Of a stretch of 64,000 bases of DNA, positions 26,191-38,948 are shown piece after piece. Under the pieces are notes generated by a model that was not told the origin of the DNA, did no database searches, and was given only the letters and a program-made list of their open reading frames with translations. The stretch is from Sphagnum compactum. Its lineage: Eukaryota; Bryophyta; Sphagnopsida; Sphagnales. Location of the stretch: positions 3,596,001-3,660,000 of the forward strand of contig OZ234504.1 of the NCBI GenBank assembly GCA_965153455.1. Direction: 5' to 3'. The translations under genes and the position numbers were made by a program. Each line of letters starts with the position of its first letter. Within the stretch, counting starts at the first letter, position 1.

Positions 26191-29100
26191 TTAATGGGTA
26201 GTATTTTTTTCTTCTTCTTCTTCTTCTGATGATGATGATTGCTGCAACAACAGTGGGGGGTTCTGCTGACACATGCATTCAGGAACAGGGTATGCAAGCA
26301 CATCCCGATCACTTTTATTGGTGCGGTGAATTGGTTGACCGATTCTGTCGCTGTGAAGTGCACGGATGGTTTCATCAAACTCTGCTGTTGGCATTGTTGA
26401 GTTGAGAAAATGTTGGATCATCTGCCGCTTGTTTGGTACAATGTGCTTGCGGTGTCCCATATATGCTCGATGACCCTGGCATCAATTCAAAAAAATTTCA
26501 AAAAAATCGTCAGATCCTATATGAAGTTCTGGTAGGTATCCAGAAATATAGACACAAGTTTTCTTACTTACTTTCATATTTTGTTTATTTATAGCCAGAC
26601 TTGGCTAAATCCTCTTTGCGGGTAGATGATCACCACTTGAGCCACATCACAAAATTGAAAGAGGACAAAACACAGACTCAGAGAATGGAAAACGCAGCTA
26701 TAAAAACGAGTGAAAGACTGAGTTTTTACATACCTGCATCACACGCCCAAAATTGCCACCATGTGACTGTATGAATACATCGCTGTTCAAGCATACAAGG
26801 TAATCAATTGCTGCAAGACTGGATGCCTTGTTCTTGAAAGGCGCAAGCTCCTCCACAGTTGCAAGGCTGTCTTTATTGTAAAGATCAGGAAAAGCTTTCA
26901 TGATTGGCTCCAGTGCTCGTTTTCCTCCAAATGGCTCTCCTCCTGCCCAGTAAATCCTTGTTCTCTCTCCTGCTCCCAATGCCTTCAAGAGCCTAATTTA
27001 ACACAACCAAACCCATTGTCTTGTATAAGTACACTAGTTTCTCCAATGCCCATACACCTTTTTTTGAGTGTGCAGCACCCCAAACTGTGCATCACCCCAA
27101 ATAACAACCCCCCCATTGAAGGTGTTTCGAGACAAGCACCAATTCGAGCAACTTTTGAGCCAAGCTCAATTTTTGAAGTACCTGACAAGCTCAGCAGCAG
27201 TGAGAGGACAAAGGCCTGCAAGCTTGCGTGCTGTGAAGCCCATTCGAGTACGAGCGGTAAGCAGCCTTGGGTTCATTCTTCGTTCTCTGCGTATGTCCTC
27301 ATCCAACTCCTCACCGAGCCCAGGAAGACAGCCAGTACGCACCCATACATCTTTCTCCAGTCTTAAATGCACAGCCAAGTACGACCCTTGGCTCCACATT
27401 CTTGCTGCTAATTTGTCACCCAACTCCTGGATCGGTGCTGTAAATCTGAGTGCATGGAATGCAACCTGCAATTACAATTAACAGAGTGCCAGAATAACCC
27501 TTCACTTTTGTGAGATCATTCATACATGTGAAAAAAAAGCTTGTCCAGTGTGCCAAAAAACTTGACTAATTTGTGAGATCATGTGAAAAAGCTTGGAATG
27601 CAAACAAAAAAAAACTTCACTAATTTGTGAGATTGTGTGAACAAGATTGGAGTGCAAAAATTTCACTAATTTGTGAGATCATGCAAAAGGGGCTTGGAGT
27701 GTTAAAAAGTCTACTAATTTGTGAGATCGTGTGAAAAATCAAGCTTTCACATTCATGAATGTCTGTTTGTTTGTTTATGGTGAAGGAGCAATCTGGTATT
27801 TGTTTTCTAAAGTGGAAACCCAAAACAGGGGAGGGCGACACTGGCCCGAAGGTTACTGATGTTTTCAGAATTCAGAAGATACAATGGCGAAGGAGAAGGT
27901 TTCAACAGATGGGCACTTTCTCTGTGTGTTGGCACCCCCTTCTTTTTTTTTTCCCCCCCAAAAAAAGAGAGACCTCACAACAAGGGAAGAAGAGAAACTT
28001 GAGAAATAATAATAATGCACTGGTTATATTTTTTCTTACCTTGCAGCGGAGTTTCTGAAGATCTGAGGGAAGATCCTTAGTGAGCCTTGAATCAAGACTA
28101 CGCAACAAGAGAACCCCATCTTGGCTCATCTGTTCACCAAAAAAAATTAAAAAAAAAAATCCCATAACAACCACCACCACCACCATGACAATTATCAGTC
28201 AGTCATGGAACTTGAATTCATTCATTCCAAGCAGCTATCAATTCCCGCAACGCACAGAAAAAAATTCAAACTTAGTAAATAAAACTCACGAATGTCTGAA
28301 CACACACACACATGAGATTTGACTAATCTTGTCCAACTGAGGAAACATGTTTCACAAAAAAAAATTTGGCTTCAGATGCACAAAATGCTCTCAATCGCTG
28401 AAGAAATGGCCAAAAATCAAGGCTGAGTGAAGATTCACCACCACCCCAGGAAAGAAGAAGAAGAAGAAGGAGAAGGAGGATAAGGAGAACCACCCAAGGA
28501 AAGAAGAAGAAGCAGAAGAAGAAGAAGAAGAAGAAGAAGGAGAAGGAGAAGATGAATCAGAACAGAACAAGGAGGAGGAGGAGAAGAAGAAGAAGAAGAA
28601 ATGGTAGATACCTTCTTGGCGTAATGTGCACGCAACCATCTCGGACTTGCATTGAGAGGAATGTTTTTCTCATCTGTGGGTCTGTACATGAGAAGTCTTG
28701 AGGGCAATGCGGATACGATTCTCACATCATCTTTCAAACTTGTCTTGAAATGCTCCACATCAAAAATGTCCCCAAACTCACTGCCATCAAACAAAGAAGC
28801 GAAACAGCGTTGAAGAAGATCATAATTCATGAGCAGCTAGCCTTCATCAAGCAAGCATAGCAAAACAGCATTGAAGAAGATCATCAATTCATGAGCAGCT
28901 AGCCTTCATCAAGCAAGCAAAGCAAAACCACATTGAAGACGATCATCAATTCATGAGCTTCATCAAGCAAGCAAGCAAACAACATATTACCCACCTTTCG
29001 TCTTCCCAGATTTGGTTGATCTGCATAAAAGGAAGGACCAAATTAGCACCCAAGATGCGCGCCATGACCACAGCATCCACGATTTGGTTCTTCTGCTGAT

Positions 29101-29674
29101 TCAAGCCGCCATTCACCACCACCATCACGTACTTCTCCCTCTGCGCCACAATCTGTTCACTCTCCTGCTTGTACTCGTCGCTGAATTGGATGCAAGGCTT
29201 GAATCCTTGCCCATCTGGTTGTTGCCAGAACTCTTGCTCCAGTCTTGTCAGATTGGAGCTCACCGCGTGCACTGCAAGCGCCGGTTCCGGGAAGTTGGAG
29301 ATCACTGCTTGCATCCTTACCTCTCGCATGGGTAAGGACCGCCGCAGCGAGGAGCTGCAAGAAGAAGAAGAAGAAGAATCGCTAAACTCAGTGGTCTCCG
29401 ATGACGGATTCCATGTGAGGAGAAACAGCTTGAACATACTGATGCAGGCAAAGAGAGTCAAGAGAGTGAGCCAGCAGCTGGTGATGTGAGCTCTGCTGCC
29501 AAATCTCATGGAGCTGCTTTTCCTTGGAGACGACATGAGGAGCCAAGCACTCATAGCTGCGGCACTTCCTGGCAAAGCTTGAAACTGCAGCTGCTGCTGC
29601 ATCATCCAAGGCAGTAACGATGGCCAGCAGCCGCACAGCTGCTTGTGTGGTCTGATCCCAGCTGCTTTCCCCAT
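26191..29674 (-). CDS. GT106 'O-fucosyltransferase' family glycosyltransferase, RG-I rhamnosyltransferase-like
   Basis: Six exons join without a frame break: 29674-28995, 28780-28612, 28129-28040, 27465-27182, 26992-26734 and 26475-26191, giving 588 residues. The ATG at 29674 is preceded directly by an in-frame TAG. Residues about 64-87 form one membrane anchor with a short cytosolic front, the type II layout of Golgi transferases. A serine run at 99-109 starts the stem. The catalytic part shows NGGLNQQKNQIVDAVV (188-203), SEFGDIFDVEHFK (227-239), AVHLRLEKDVWVRTGC (344-359), IYWAGGEPFGG, AAIDYLVCLNSDVF, GHRAYMGHRKHI and DVLAYPVPECMC near the end. These motifs, especially KDVWVRTGC and the YPVPECMC tail, resemble the group holding Arabidopsis RRT pectin rhamnosyltransferases. 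That would mean adding rhamnose to rhamnogalacturonan-I in the Golgi, and this assignment is from memory. An acidic EEEEEE run precedes the stop. GT106 family is near certain; the substrate is inferred. Confidence 0.93.
26591..26655 (+). repeat. Palindromic-core dispersed repeat, copy 4, inside GT106 intron 5
   Basis: Contains ATAGCCAGACTTGGCTAAAT, CCTCTTTG, then GATGATCACCACTT and GCCACATCAC. It lies in intron 26476-26733, antisense to the host gene. A CCAGAAATATAG piece about 50 bp upstream may belong to the same element. Confidence 0.75.
27502..27740. repeat. Tandem repeat of about 46-54 bp in GT106 intron 3
   Basis: The phrase ACTAATTTGTGAGAT(C/T) starts at 27565, 27619, 27665 and 27713, each followed by GTG-AA(A/C)A and a GCTTGGA(A/G)TG-like tail. 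A degenerate fifth unit is near 27502. The array fills nearly half of intron 27466-28039. Confidence 0.8.
28449..28602. repeat. GAA/TTC-rich tract in GT106 intron 2
   Basis: A long stretch of GAA, GGA and GAG triplets. On the gene's strand it is an almost pure pyrimidine tract starting a few bases after the 5' splice site at 28611. It explains the Leu/Ser-rich open frames here, which are not genes. Confidence 0.85.
28797..28978. repeat. About 60-bp tandem repeat filling GT106 intron 1
   Basis: Three units carry GC(G/A)AAAC(A/C)(G/A)C(G/A)TTGAAGA(A/C)GATCAT, then AATTCATGAGC and TTCATCAAGCAAGCA, with a period of about 60-62 bp. The intron (28781-28994) consists almost wholly of these units plus its splice ends, and the array begins right beside the 3' splice site at 28781. 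Confidence 0.8.
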
Positions 29675-30660
29675 CTAGTCCCAACAGCCTCAGTAGCAGC
29701 TAGATCTCTTCTTCAATCAGGCAGCTTCCCCGGTCCTGTTTTTGCTTATCTCGAGTGCAGCAGCTCCAAGCTGCGGCTTTCTCTAGTTTTGCAGCAGCCA
29801 AGCTCTAGCAGCTTGCTTGATGTTAGAGCTTCAAGTCGAGGCTTGCTCTAGTTTGCAGCAAGCAGCTAAGCTGCTCTCTATGTGTCTCTGTGTCTGTGTG
29901 TGTCTGTGTCTGTCCGCTTGTCAAAGTCCCAGTCTACCAAACTCCTGGAAGCTCCAATTAGCACCGAAGCATTGAGACATGAACAAGCTCCTGGAGGAAT
30001 CAACAAACACAGTAATAAAAAAATTGGACAACATGGGCGCTAGCTGCTTCCTTCCTCACCATAACAAGAAGTCCATTTCACCTGCTGACGACAGGAGTAA
30101 GACGTCGTGTCCAGGCTTCAAACAAAGCTCACTCCAAATTTTTTTTTATGAAACACAAATAAAAAAATACGCGGTGAAGAAATGCACAAAAGATTGTTGT
30201 AGATACAAAACACGAACTTGCAGTCTGAGACCTAAGAAGAAGAAGAAGACGAAGAAGAGGGCCTCAGCAAGGCAGCAGCGTCAGAAGAACTAGAAGCGGC
30301 AGCAGTTGTTCTTGAGAGCAACAGAGAGAAGTTTCTTTCTTTCTTTTCTTTTCTTTTTTTTCCTGTAAAGAGGCAGTCGAATTGAAGAAAGTGTGAAGAG
30401 GAAGAGAACCGTGGACGGAAACGTTCAAGTACGTTTGCATTTTAGTAGGAGGTCATCGGGACCTGCAACAATCAAACGCGGTTGTCGACAAGCAGCAGCT
30501 CCTTCTCCGCCCGCACACGCGTTCTTCCTCTGTGACGCGAAGAAGACGACGACCCACGAAGGCGACGGTGACCCGGAGAAAGGAAGGGCTACTCCTACAG
30601 TACCCTATTCCGTGCAGCCGCGAGGGCTACCGACCCGGTAATAGGAAAACAGAGCACAGG
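29675..30660 (-). promoter_or_regulatory. Upstream region / probable 5' leader of the GT106 gene
   Basis: Richer in GC and in AGC/GCT triplets than the flanking desert. A degenerate pair of about 65-bp units occurs at 29764 and 29829 (shared CTCTAGTTT(T)GCAGCA). It also holds a TGTGTCTG tract at 29882-29914, AAGAAG triplets near 30235-30260, and a T/C-rich tract at 30330-30362. Composition drops to AT-rich beyond about 30700. The transcription start is not identifiable. The open frame 30393-30641 (plus) has no known domain. Confidence 0.4.
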
Positions 30661-33600
30661 GTAGAAAACCCAAAGTTACCTCGTTTTGCTAGCCTACGAC
30701 CTTTGCCTCTCACTTGGGAATTTATTTACTTACTTACTTATTATTACCATGATGCGCATTTTCTCTTTTTCCCAGCTTTTCTTGACTTTCAGCCTTCCTA
30801 AAAATCACCAGTGTGTGTGGGTTTTTTTATATTTTTTAAAAATATTATTTATTTATAAATTTTTAATACTTTTTTTGATGTTTGTGTCATTGGCTGGCAG
30901 CCTAGCATCGCAAGTGGGGATTTAGCATTAAATGGAGGGTCTAAATGGGTTTTTAGAACCTATGTCTAAATAGTTGAAATTTTTTTTTATAAAAAAATGC
31001 TACAAAACCTAGAATCAAAGTCCAAATGTGGCAAAGAAATTTCAATATAAGTTAATTTTCCCCCAAAATTTTTGCAAGTATTTCAGAAAAAAAAGGGAAA
31101 TATTAGGAAAAAATATTCTCCTTTTAGACCCAAAACGTCAGCTAATCATGGTTGGAAATATTTTTTGGGGGACCTTTTTTTTTGTCAAGTTTGTTCCGTG
31201 GGGGAGGACCCAGGCCATTATTCTTGTAAAGCTAACGGTCTTCAGCTTTACCCTTTCCTACACCCCCTCCTCCCTTTCACCCAAATGATAATGAGTCAAA
31301 ATTCTTCTTCAGCACCCACAAATAGACCGAATCAAAACTAAAACTTCGCTCAATTGCAACAAACAACAAAGAGGACAGAAACAACAACAACCTGGGGCCA
31401 GAGAGGCCAGAGGGGCCAGAGAGCTTCCTTCATCCCTCGAGAAAACGGTTTAATCGGCAACACGTCTTTTTTGCAGGCAGTTCAAAAGTACACTCAAGTC
31501 TAACCCATTTGTTTTTCCCCAAAACAAGATGTGTCTGGTGATGCCCATACACACACATCTTTGGGCTGCCCAGACACACTTTGGGCCGACGTTGTTATGC
31601 ACGTTTCAAACCTCTAATGAACATATTGCTATAGGCCTCAAAACCCTAATAATGTTCATTATAAGCCCAACATGTGTGTAACATCGACTCAAAGTGTGTG
31701 TGTGTGTACAAAGAGATGGATTGGGCCAAGGGCAGACAAGTAAAACAAGGGGTGTGTCACAAATGTAGCCTTGCCATTTACCATTTTAAAAATACATCTT
31801 AAGGCAAAAGAAGAATTATGGAAATTCAAAATATTTCATTCATGCAAAAAATATAATCTTTCAAAAAATCCTCTACCTAAAAAAGAAACCAAAATCCTTC
31901 AAGATATATATATATATATATTATAACTCTATTATAACTAATCTCAAGTGTTTCAACACAAGCCTGGCAAAATATCATCTTTCAAAAATCCTCATAAAAT
32001 AAAAATAGACCTATTATTATTACCTAGTAGGGCCAAAATCCCTTAAGCTACTATACTCTAGAAATGAATCTAAACACAATATATATCCTTGCCTTCCTTG
32101 AATTGTACTCACATTTTGTAATAGTGCATCCATCCTCCCTTAAATTTCATATGCACTAAGGATGAAATATATGTATGCTTCATAAAGACTTTGTTTAAGC
32201 CAAATCAAAATTTGAAAAGGAATTTTATCACCTAATGAATGAGTGGTGACTACTCCCACCCCAATATCTTTAAGTAGTTTGAAATAGGACTCCATTTGTT
32301 GGGATATATGTCTCCTCTTGTGCATTTTTTTTGGTTCATAAGTGAAAGGGGTTCTTATTAAACCAGACCCAAAACCAATGGTTAATTATTCATCGTCCCC
32401 CTCCCCAGTTCTCTCTCACATAGACCTACCATGAATTTGGTTAGACCCTTTTCAACTTTGTTGAGAAATTTATTGTTGTTGTTGTTGTTGTTATAGTGGG
32501 ACCAAAATTCAAGCAAGCAAAAACTATTTGCATACAATAGTCATGAATCCAAAAATATTGTTTTTTGTCCAAATGAGTAATGCATTTTTTACTTGGAACA
32601 TTTTGCATATATTTCATGCAAGGATTTTGATTTCATTCCACTTAATCCACAAAAAAAGGAAATGAAATGAAACACCAAAACACATATACCAAGAGAGAGA
32701 TATATAATTCATTGGGCAAAAGTTACTTGTTTTTTTCTGCTCAAAATGAAAGGTTTTTGAAACATACCTTTGGTTTTTTTTTTTTTTTTTTTTCCTCTTT
32801 TAAAAAGTCCACTTACTTCTGGGGAAAATATGAAGTTTTTTTCTAATTGAATTATGAAAAGTTTTTTCTGAACCAAGTAGTCCTAAGTCTAAAAGTCAAA
32901 TGAAAAGCCAAGTTCACATGAAAAGTCTCAAATCATAATATAAGAGTCCCAATACCTATGAAGAAAGAGTTCAAAGTTCTAGTGTAAAAAATCTGTCCTA
33001 AGTCCAAATTGTAATAATGCTTTGGAAGCTTTTCACATTCTCACATGCAAATAGGATTACAATTTTCTAGTGCAAGTAGTATGGCTCTTCACAATGTTGT
33101 TAATTCCATCTTAACAACCCTCAATTCCCTCAAATAATCTAAACCAGCCTTATTATAATAACCTTTCGCAACTTTTAAAACCTTAATCAACTTAAATTTG
33201 ACTTTAATCAAACCTATAATAACCTTAATCTGTTTCCAAATAATGGTAATACATAGAAACTAACCTTAATTTTGATTACATGTATACCTCAACAACTAAC
33301 CAGCGTTCCAACTTGTTACATGCCCAACACTGGTGTAATACCAGCATTATAACAAAAGGTGTGCATGTATGTCGAATGATTTCATTGGATTTTGAGTGAA
33401 TTCATTGGTCATAGTGAACAGGACCTAGTGAAGATACAATGAATGAATTCATCGATCTAATGACCAGGGACTAATGAATTGCATCCATATTTTGTAATAA
33501 TGCCGTGTCATTCAATTCTAATTTTGCAAACATTTAAAAATGTAAAAAATTTGAACGACTAAAATATATCTTGTCAACGGGCACTACAAAAAACAATAAA

Positions 33601-35868
33601 TAGGTTGTCAAGAAAGACAGAACACATTCTCTTGAGTGCTTACTACACTTGTGAGAGCTAAAATTGGTGAGATTAGTTCCCAAAAATAAATATAGTGGTG
33701 TCCCAGAAGGCCAAGTGTTGACAAACCCAAATTCTTTTCCTTTTAATTCACACGAAAGAAAGAAAGAAAGAAATCCGGGGGCATTACAGGCATTTTGCAT
33801 ATGACCCATTCTAGAACCAGAGAGGAAGGTTTGATGGTGCTTTCAGTGTTGCAACTCTAGGGTTTCATTGACCGCATACTTAATGCTTTGTAACTATTGT
33901 TAGTCAGTCAAACAAGCAACAACAACAACAACCAAAAGTGCACACTCATATGCTTTTTTTTAATTAGGTTCAAAACCTAGTCAAAAGTGACAACACTACT
34001 AACAACAACAAAACATACTAGAACTGAAACAACTGTGTCCAACCCATCATCCCCCCCAGTCCAGTCAAAAGGGTTCTCTTTCTAGAAAGGAAAAAAAAAG
34101 ACACTAAAGAGCTGGTTCTATGGGGTGGATAAATCAATCATGGGGTGCCTTATAGGGTGCTTACCCATGTCTCCTTTGTGCTTCATTATTGGACCCTGGG
34201 TTAACCAGCACTTACACTGGTACTATGGTAAAAATCAGTGTTGGGTGGTTGTCATAAATCTGTTGGGTTTCAAGCTGGTTCTCAACTTGATTTTTCAAAA
34301 TGTTGTGAAATTTTCAAAAAATTTAAGAGTCCAATTGTTCTCATTTTGAGTGAGTGAGACCCCGCGTTTTGAAAATTGGCTGGGTTTGAGAGGTTCAAAC
34401 CAGACACTCGTTAAGGTTCTCAAGTGAACCCGAAGGTCAATTTTCATGCTCGCATAAGTTTATAAAATACAAGTTTATAAAAAGTCAAATAAGTAGAGTA
34501 AACTACTCATTATTACCACATGGTTTGAACCCAATTTTTTTTTAAAATGTTAAGAAGGATTAATCGCTATGTCACAACCCTTGAAGTACACATTAAAAAA
34601 AAGAGTTAAAATTAAAATTTAAAGTTTAGGCATGTCAATAGTTTTAACTTTAAAATTATTAAGACGAATAAACATAAAATAATAATAATAATAATAATAT
34701 GCATTATATTATTCATGGGATCAAGTGTGACTTTATATTTAGCACTTAAGTCTACCATGAAAATAGATCATGGGATTAAACCTCATCTATTTCAAAACTA
34801 AGTGTTCTCATTTTGATGATAATTTGTAAGCCGACCCAGGTATAAGATTCTGAATTTAAAATATAAAAAAACTAGAGTGATTCTCTTTTAAATTTTTTTA
34901 ATCATTAATATTCTCAATGGGTTTTTTTTGGGGGACCCATAACCCATGTCCCCTTCACACCTCTCAGATTTGAGTAGGGTTTATATGTTAGATAAATCTC
35001 GTTATGCTTGTTAGACTAGTTTGCCACCCTCATGACTCACATTAATTTGGGTTGATAATTCATTCGGCTATGAATGTGTAGGATGTTGTTTTTGCAGCTT
35101 CTCTCCTTTAGGAAGATGCATAAGGACCCACTTAAGATTTTTAAATTTGTGATTTGGGGTAGTTGTTTAATAGATTGAATTTCATATTTAGAATTCTAGT
35201 TGAAGATTGTGGGTTTGATATTTGAAACTTGGAAACTTGGAGTTTTGAAACCATAAAAAAAATGGCTCCAAAATGTAATGATGTTATGCTTTGATCTTGT
35301 AAATATGTATGCATGTTTGTTCTATTGATTGTAGATGAGTGATTCAACATGTAAATGGTTGTGTTGCTTTTATAAAATGTACTTCATAGTTGTGTAACAT
35401 GCTACTTACTTCGCCCTCTAGATTGTACTATAAGTCTATTCTTACCTTTGATTGATGTTTTTGAACATTCTATCTCATGCTAACATGTCCCTTGCCACTA
35501 AAATTTCCCATGCCAAAAATAAGGTGGATCATGAAGAAAACATGTATACTCACACAAATTGTGTCGAACTACACAACAATTTACCTTTTACAGTTATGGG
35601 TGCTTGAACCTTTTTTTCTTCATCTCCATGGCACCTTCCATTGCCCTAGCTACCAATAAAAGGTCTTGCTCAAGGACTAGCCCAGATGCCCCTTTCACTT
35701 GTCCTTCACAATCCCCACACCCCCAAGCTCCATGTACGTTTTAACACCTAACTCGTAGCAACATGTGCATCCCACGACATGTTGGGTTAACCCAAAGTCT
35801 TTTGACTTCTTCCGGACTTGACTTGGTTACTCAGGTTAATAAACTCACTAAGGCAAGTTAAGACTTAG
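30661..35868. other. Intergenic, AT-rich
   Basis: No gene recognised. It contains the foldback at 31572-31706, a long T run near 32772-32792, a (GTT)n tract near 32474-32490 and an (AAT)n tract near 34679-34698. A GGTTCAAACC word at about 34391 resembles a tRNA B box, but no cloverleaf or A box is seen around it. Confidence 0.5.
31572..31706. repeat. Imperfect foldback (hairpin) element
   Basis: The left arm, running from ACACACTTTGGGCCGACGTT to CTAATGAACAT (about 31574-31625), is the imperfect reverse complement of the right arm (about 31653-31706). The loop is about 27 bp. Outer TG/CA tracts may extend the stem. Confidence 0.65.
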
Positions 35869-36176
35869 GCCTGCTTTACAATAGGAGTCAGGGCTGGAAA
35901 AAACTTGGGGCCAACTTTGAGCATTTTTGGCTTGCTGTTTGGCCCCAAGGGGGCCTCCCAAATTCAATGGTATCCTTTTTCTAGACTTGGGGCCAATACA
36001 AACGAGGCCATAAAGTTCAGCACTTATTAGTAACTTTGGGCAGATTGAAAAGTTTTTTTCTAGTTCAGCCTTAACTCCTAGTGTAAAAGCCCTTGGGGGC
36101 TGATTTCAACTTTTGCACCAATAGAAATGCTTGATTTGGGTTGAACATCAGCCCTGACTCCTAATGTAAACCAGGC
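35869..36176. mobile_element. Miniature inverted-repeat element, 308 bp
   Basis: The ends are inverted copies of each other: GCCTGCTTTACAATAGGAGT at the left and, reverse-complemented, GCCTGGTTTACATTAGGAGT at the right. Both continue into CAGGGCTG, giving about 28 bp with three mismatches. A third related word (CAGCCTTAACTCCTAGTGTA) lies inside at about 36065-36084. No coding capacity. The target-site duplication is not clear, so the superfamily is undecided. Confidence 0.8.
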
Positions 36177-38004
36177 AATGCAAACCCTCCACAATACACA
36201 ACTAAAAGTTGTCCTAAAGCATCCCAAAAGACAACATTTAATGGATATATGAAGGCAACACAAAAGTTGTCCCTAAGACAACCACAACAAGTTGTTTCCA
36301 AAGGAAATAGGGGGCAACATACCAAAAGCAATCCCATGAGGTAAATCTGAAGTGCAATTATGTGTTGAAAAACTAAAATAAAACTAATGTAAATATCTTG
36401 ACATGGACCATGGTGTATGTTTTTTTAAAAAATACCTTTATTACCTATTGCTAACCATCCTCTACCACTATTTTGCCAAGTGTTAAGGTCCTATATATAG
36501 AGGGTGATATGTCAATATACATTCATCTCTATTCCAAGCTTGTTGATGCGTGAAGGAAACAACAAAACAAAAGGCTTGGTCAACAAGGGTGGCCAGGGGT
36601 GATTGAATGATTGATTGATTAAACTAGCACCTAAACTAGGGAAAACTAGGTACCTTCATGCACCTTGTTGAGTTGAGTGAGGGCCTTTATAGAGGCCCTA
36701 CCCAAGAAATGATAAATTTGGACTTTAAAATAGGGTTAGCTTTGGTAGTTGTATGGAAAAAAGAGACTAAAGTTAGAAGTTATCAGCTGTTAATGAAAGC
36801 AAGTATGTTGTGTTGCTGAAGGTTGGGTTTGTCCAGATGCTGATTGCTTCTGATGCCACATATTGGACTTTGCATAATGACTTTGCCTTTCATTTCCTTT
36901 CCCTTCCCTTCCCTTCTTTTGCACCCACCACCTTTTTATCTCATTCCATACATAGTTGTATATAAAGTCAAATTGGCTAAACCTGAATCCTGTAAAGCAC
37001 TTGGGACCAATGTTCTAGGGTCTTTGGAGGGCACCTTTATATTCATCAATATCCATGCTTATAAGAAAAGAGGAGAGATCTTATTATGCTTACTTCTTAA
37101 AAGTAAGAGGGAAATTTGTACCTCATCCTATCATAGGGTTCCTCTCGCTCTTATGAAGTAGGCATAAATGCTCTCTCCCTACTATGCCTCATGGTCTATG
37201 TTTGTTTAGGTTCATGATAATTTTCACCTTATGCTTTAGGATGGGTGAAGTTCCCAAGTGGAGAATTTTCCCCAAATGATGGGCCAAACATGGTTACCAC
37301 CTTGTCCTAGGCCCCTTAATTTAGGGGAATGACTCACCCTAGGGCTTTATTAGTGGAGGTAGGCATGAGGGTTCAAAATGCAATCTAAAATTTTAGAATG
37401 TCACATGATATTATTTCAAGCATTTTCAAAGTACAGATTTTTTGCCTTCTTTTCATAGCATTTGAACTATTCTACATCAATTTAAGAAGGTTTGAAAACA
37501 AAATTGTGTTTGTTCTTTCTTGGCTGTAACCATGCATTGCACATCCAATTTACTTGTTAGAAAAAAAATGAACCCAACAATTGAAAGGGGAACATACTAA
37601 TACCATTCATAATATTGAACGCTAAGCCTACCTCCACTCCAGGTCCCAAAAGGGACCAACTAATTACCCTACACATAAATTATGATTTATTGAAGAGACG
37701 TGAAAGGTGGTGGGTTTGTTGAGCCCTACACACACAATACATACATACATATACTTTCTCTCTTTTTTGGGTAGTTGTTTCATTTTTTTCTATGGTGCAA
37801 ATTTCCACAATAACAAAATATATGGTTCCCCTCTTGGTACATTTAGAGCTTGGTTTTCTTCACACCCCTCATGCCCTTCTCAAAGTAGGTGCAACCACAA
37901 CTCCATATCTGGACCTTGACACTCACCCAAATATCACATTCAACATGCATAGTTAATTGTTTCCCCTGCCCTACCCATAAACGTGGAAATTGTATAACAT
38001 AATA
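36177..38004. other. Intergenic, no gene recognised
   Basis: AT-rich with scattered CCCTTCC runs (about 36895-36915). An open frame at 36844-37161 (plus, 105 codons) has no recognisable domain. Confidence 0.5.
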
Positions 38005-38375
38005 GAGTTATCCGTAAAGTAAGGAAAACACAGCACGAGAACCCTGAGTTTGGTCATACACGGGTGAGATTTTTTAAAAAACCTGCAAAAAAGTACATTA
38101 GCATTAAGGGGAGGGGTGAAACTCAGAAAACCATCAATTTTGGTGGGAAACTGAGTTTCATCCTGTCTGTCCTTTTTCCTCAGTGCCCGCTACATATATT
38201 TTCACTGCTCCTACCTATAATTACTCTCCAACCTTGTGCATTAAATGCTGAGTTTCAGCATGTCATACTGAGTTTTAATAAAAAATTTCCTTACTTTGCG
38301 GATACCACTGAAAGAGGGGACAGGGGGTGAAAGGAGGCCCAAAGACAGGGTGAAGTCATTGTGATATTTACTGCT
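38005..38375 (+). mobile_element. Inverted-repeat element family M, copy 1 (right end decayed)
   Basis: Begins TA|GAGTTATCCGTAAAGTAAGG. It shares long blocks with copy 2 at 41516-41910: CAATTTTGGTGG, AAACTGAGTTTCATCCTGTC, TATTTTCACTGCTCCTAC, ACCTTGTGCATTA and TTTCCTTACTTTGC(G/C)GATA. That last inner block is itself the inverse of the left end. The right terminus is not clear. Confidence 0.7.
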
Positions 38376-38916
38376 CCAAACTCCAAACCCATTTTCATAC
38401 TATTTGCAGGCTCTGCTTCATCCAAAGCATACTGTACAGGCCATTTTTACTGCTGTAATGAACCTGCTTCTTATTACGCCCACCGCCTTTCTACTGGTCA
38501 AGGAAATTATCATGTGGTATTTGTAAAACCACAAATTACTTCAAAATTTTGCAGGGAAACGTCTTGGGTGCATTCACATGAACTCTAAAGGGACTTTAAA
38601 GTGTGGAGTTCCCCACTTAATCACCCAATTACTAAGAGGAAGTGAATCACTAATCTGCTTTTCTTTATTGCTGAACTTTTCTCAATCACTAATCCACTTT
38701 TGGGTTCACTAGACTTCAATCCACACTTTTGGGGATAAGAAGATGCACAACTAGGGAGTGTTGCTGAATCATGAATCTTCTTCATCTTCTTCAACCTCCC
38801 TAGTTGATGTCCCCTTGATGTGTCCAGACTCCAGAGCCACCTGCAGCCTGCTGCCATGCTTGCTGGGTGGTATAACAAACTCACAGCTGTAATGCTAGCC
38901 AGTTGTGGTTGTTGGT

Positions 38917-38948
<32 letters not shown>

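Noticed and set aside
28435-28639. Leu- and Ser-rich open frames over the GAA/TTC tract
   Set aside because: Translation of a microsatellite inside GT106 intron 2; splice sites at 28611/28612 and 28129/28130 exclude it from the protein.
34385-34405. GGTTCAAACC word resembling a tRNA B box
   Set aside because: No A box at the right distance and no cloverleaf arms can be drawn around it.
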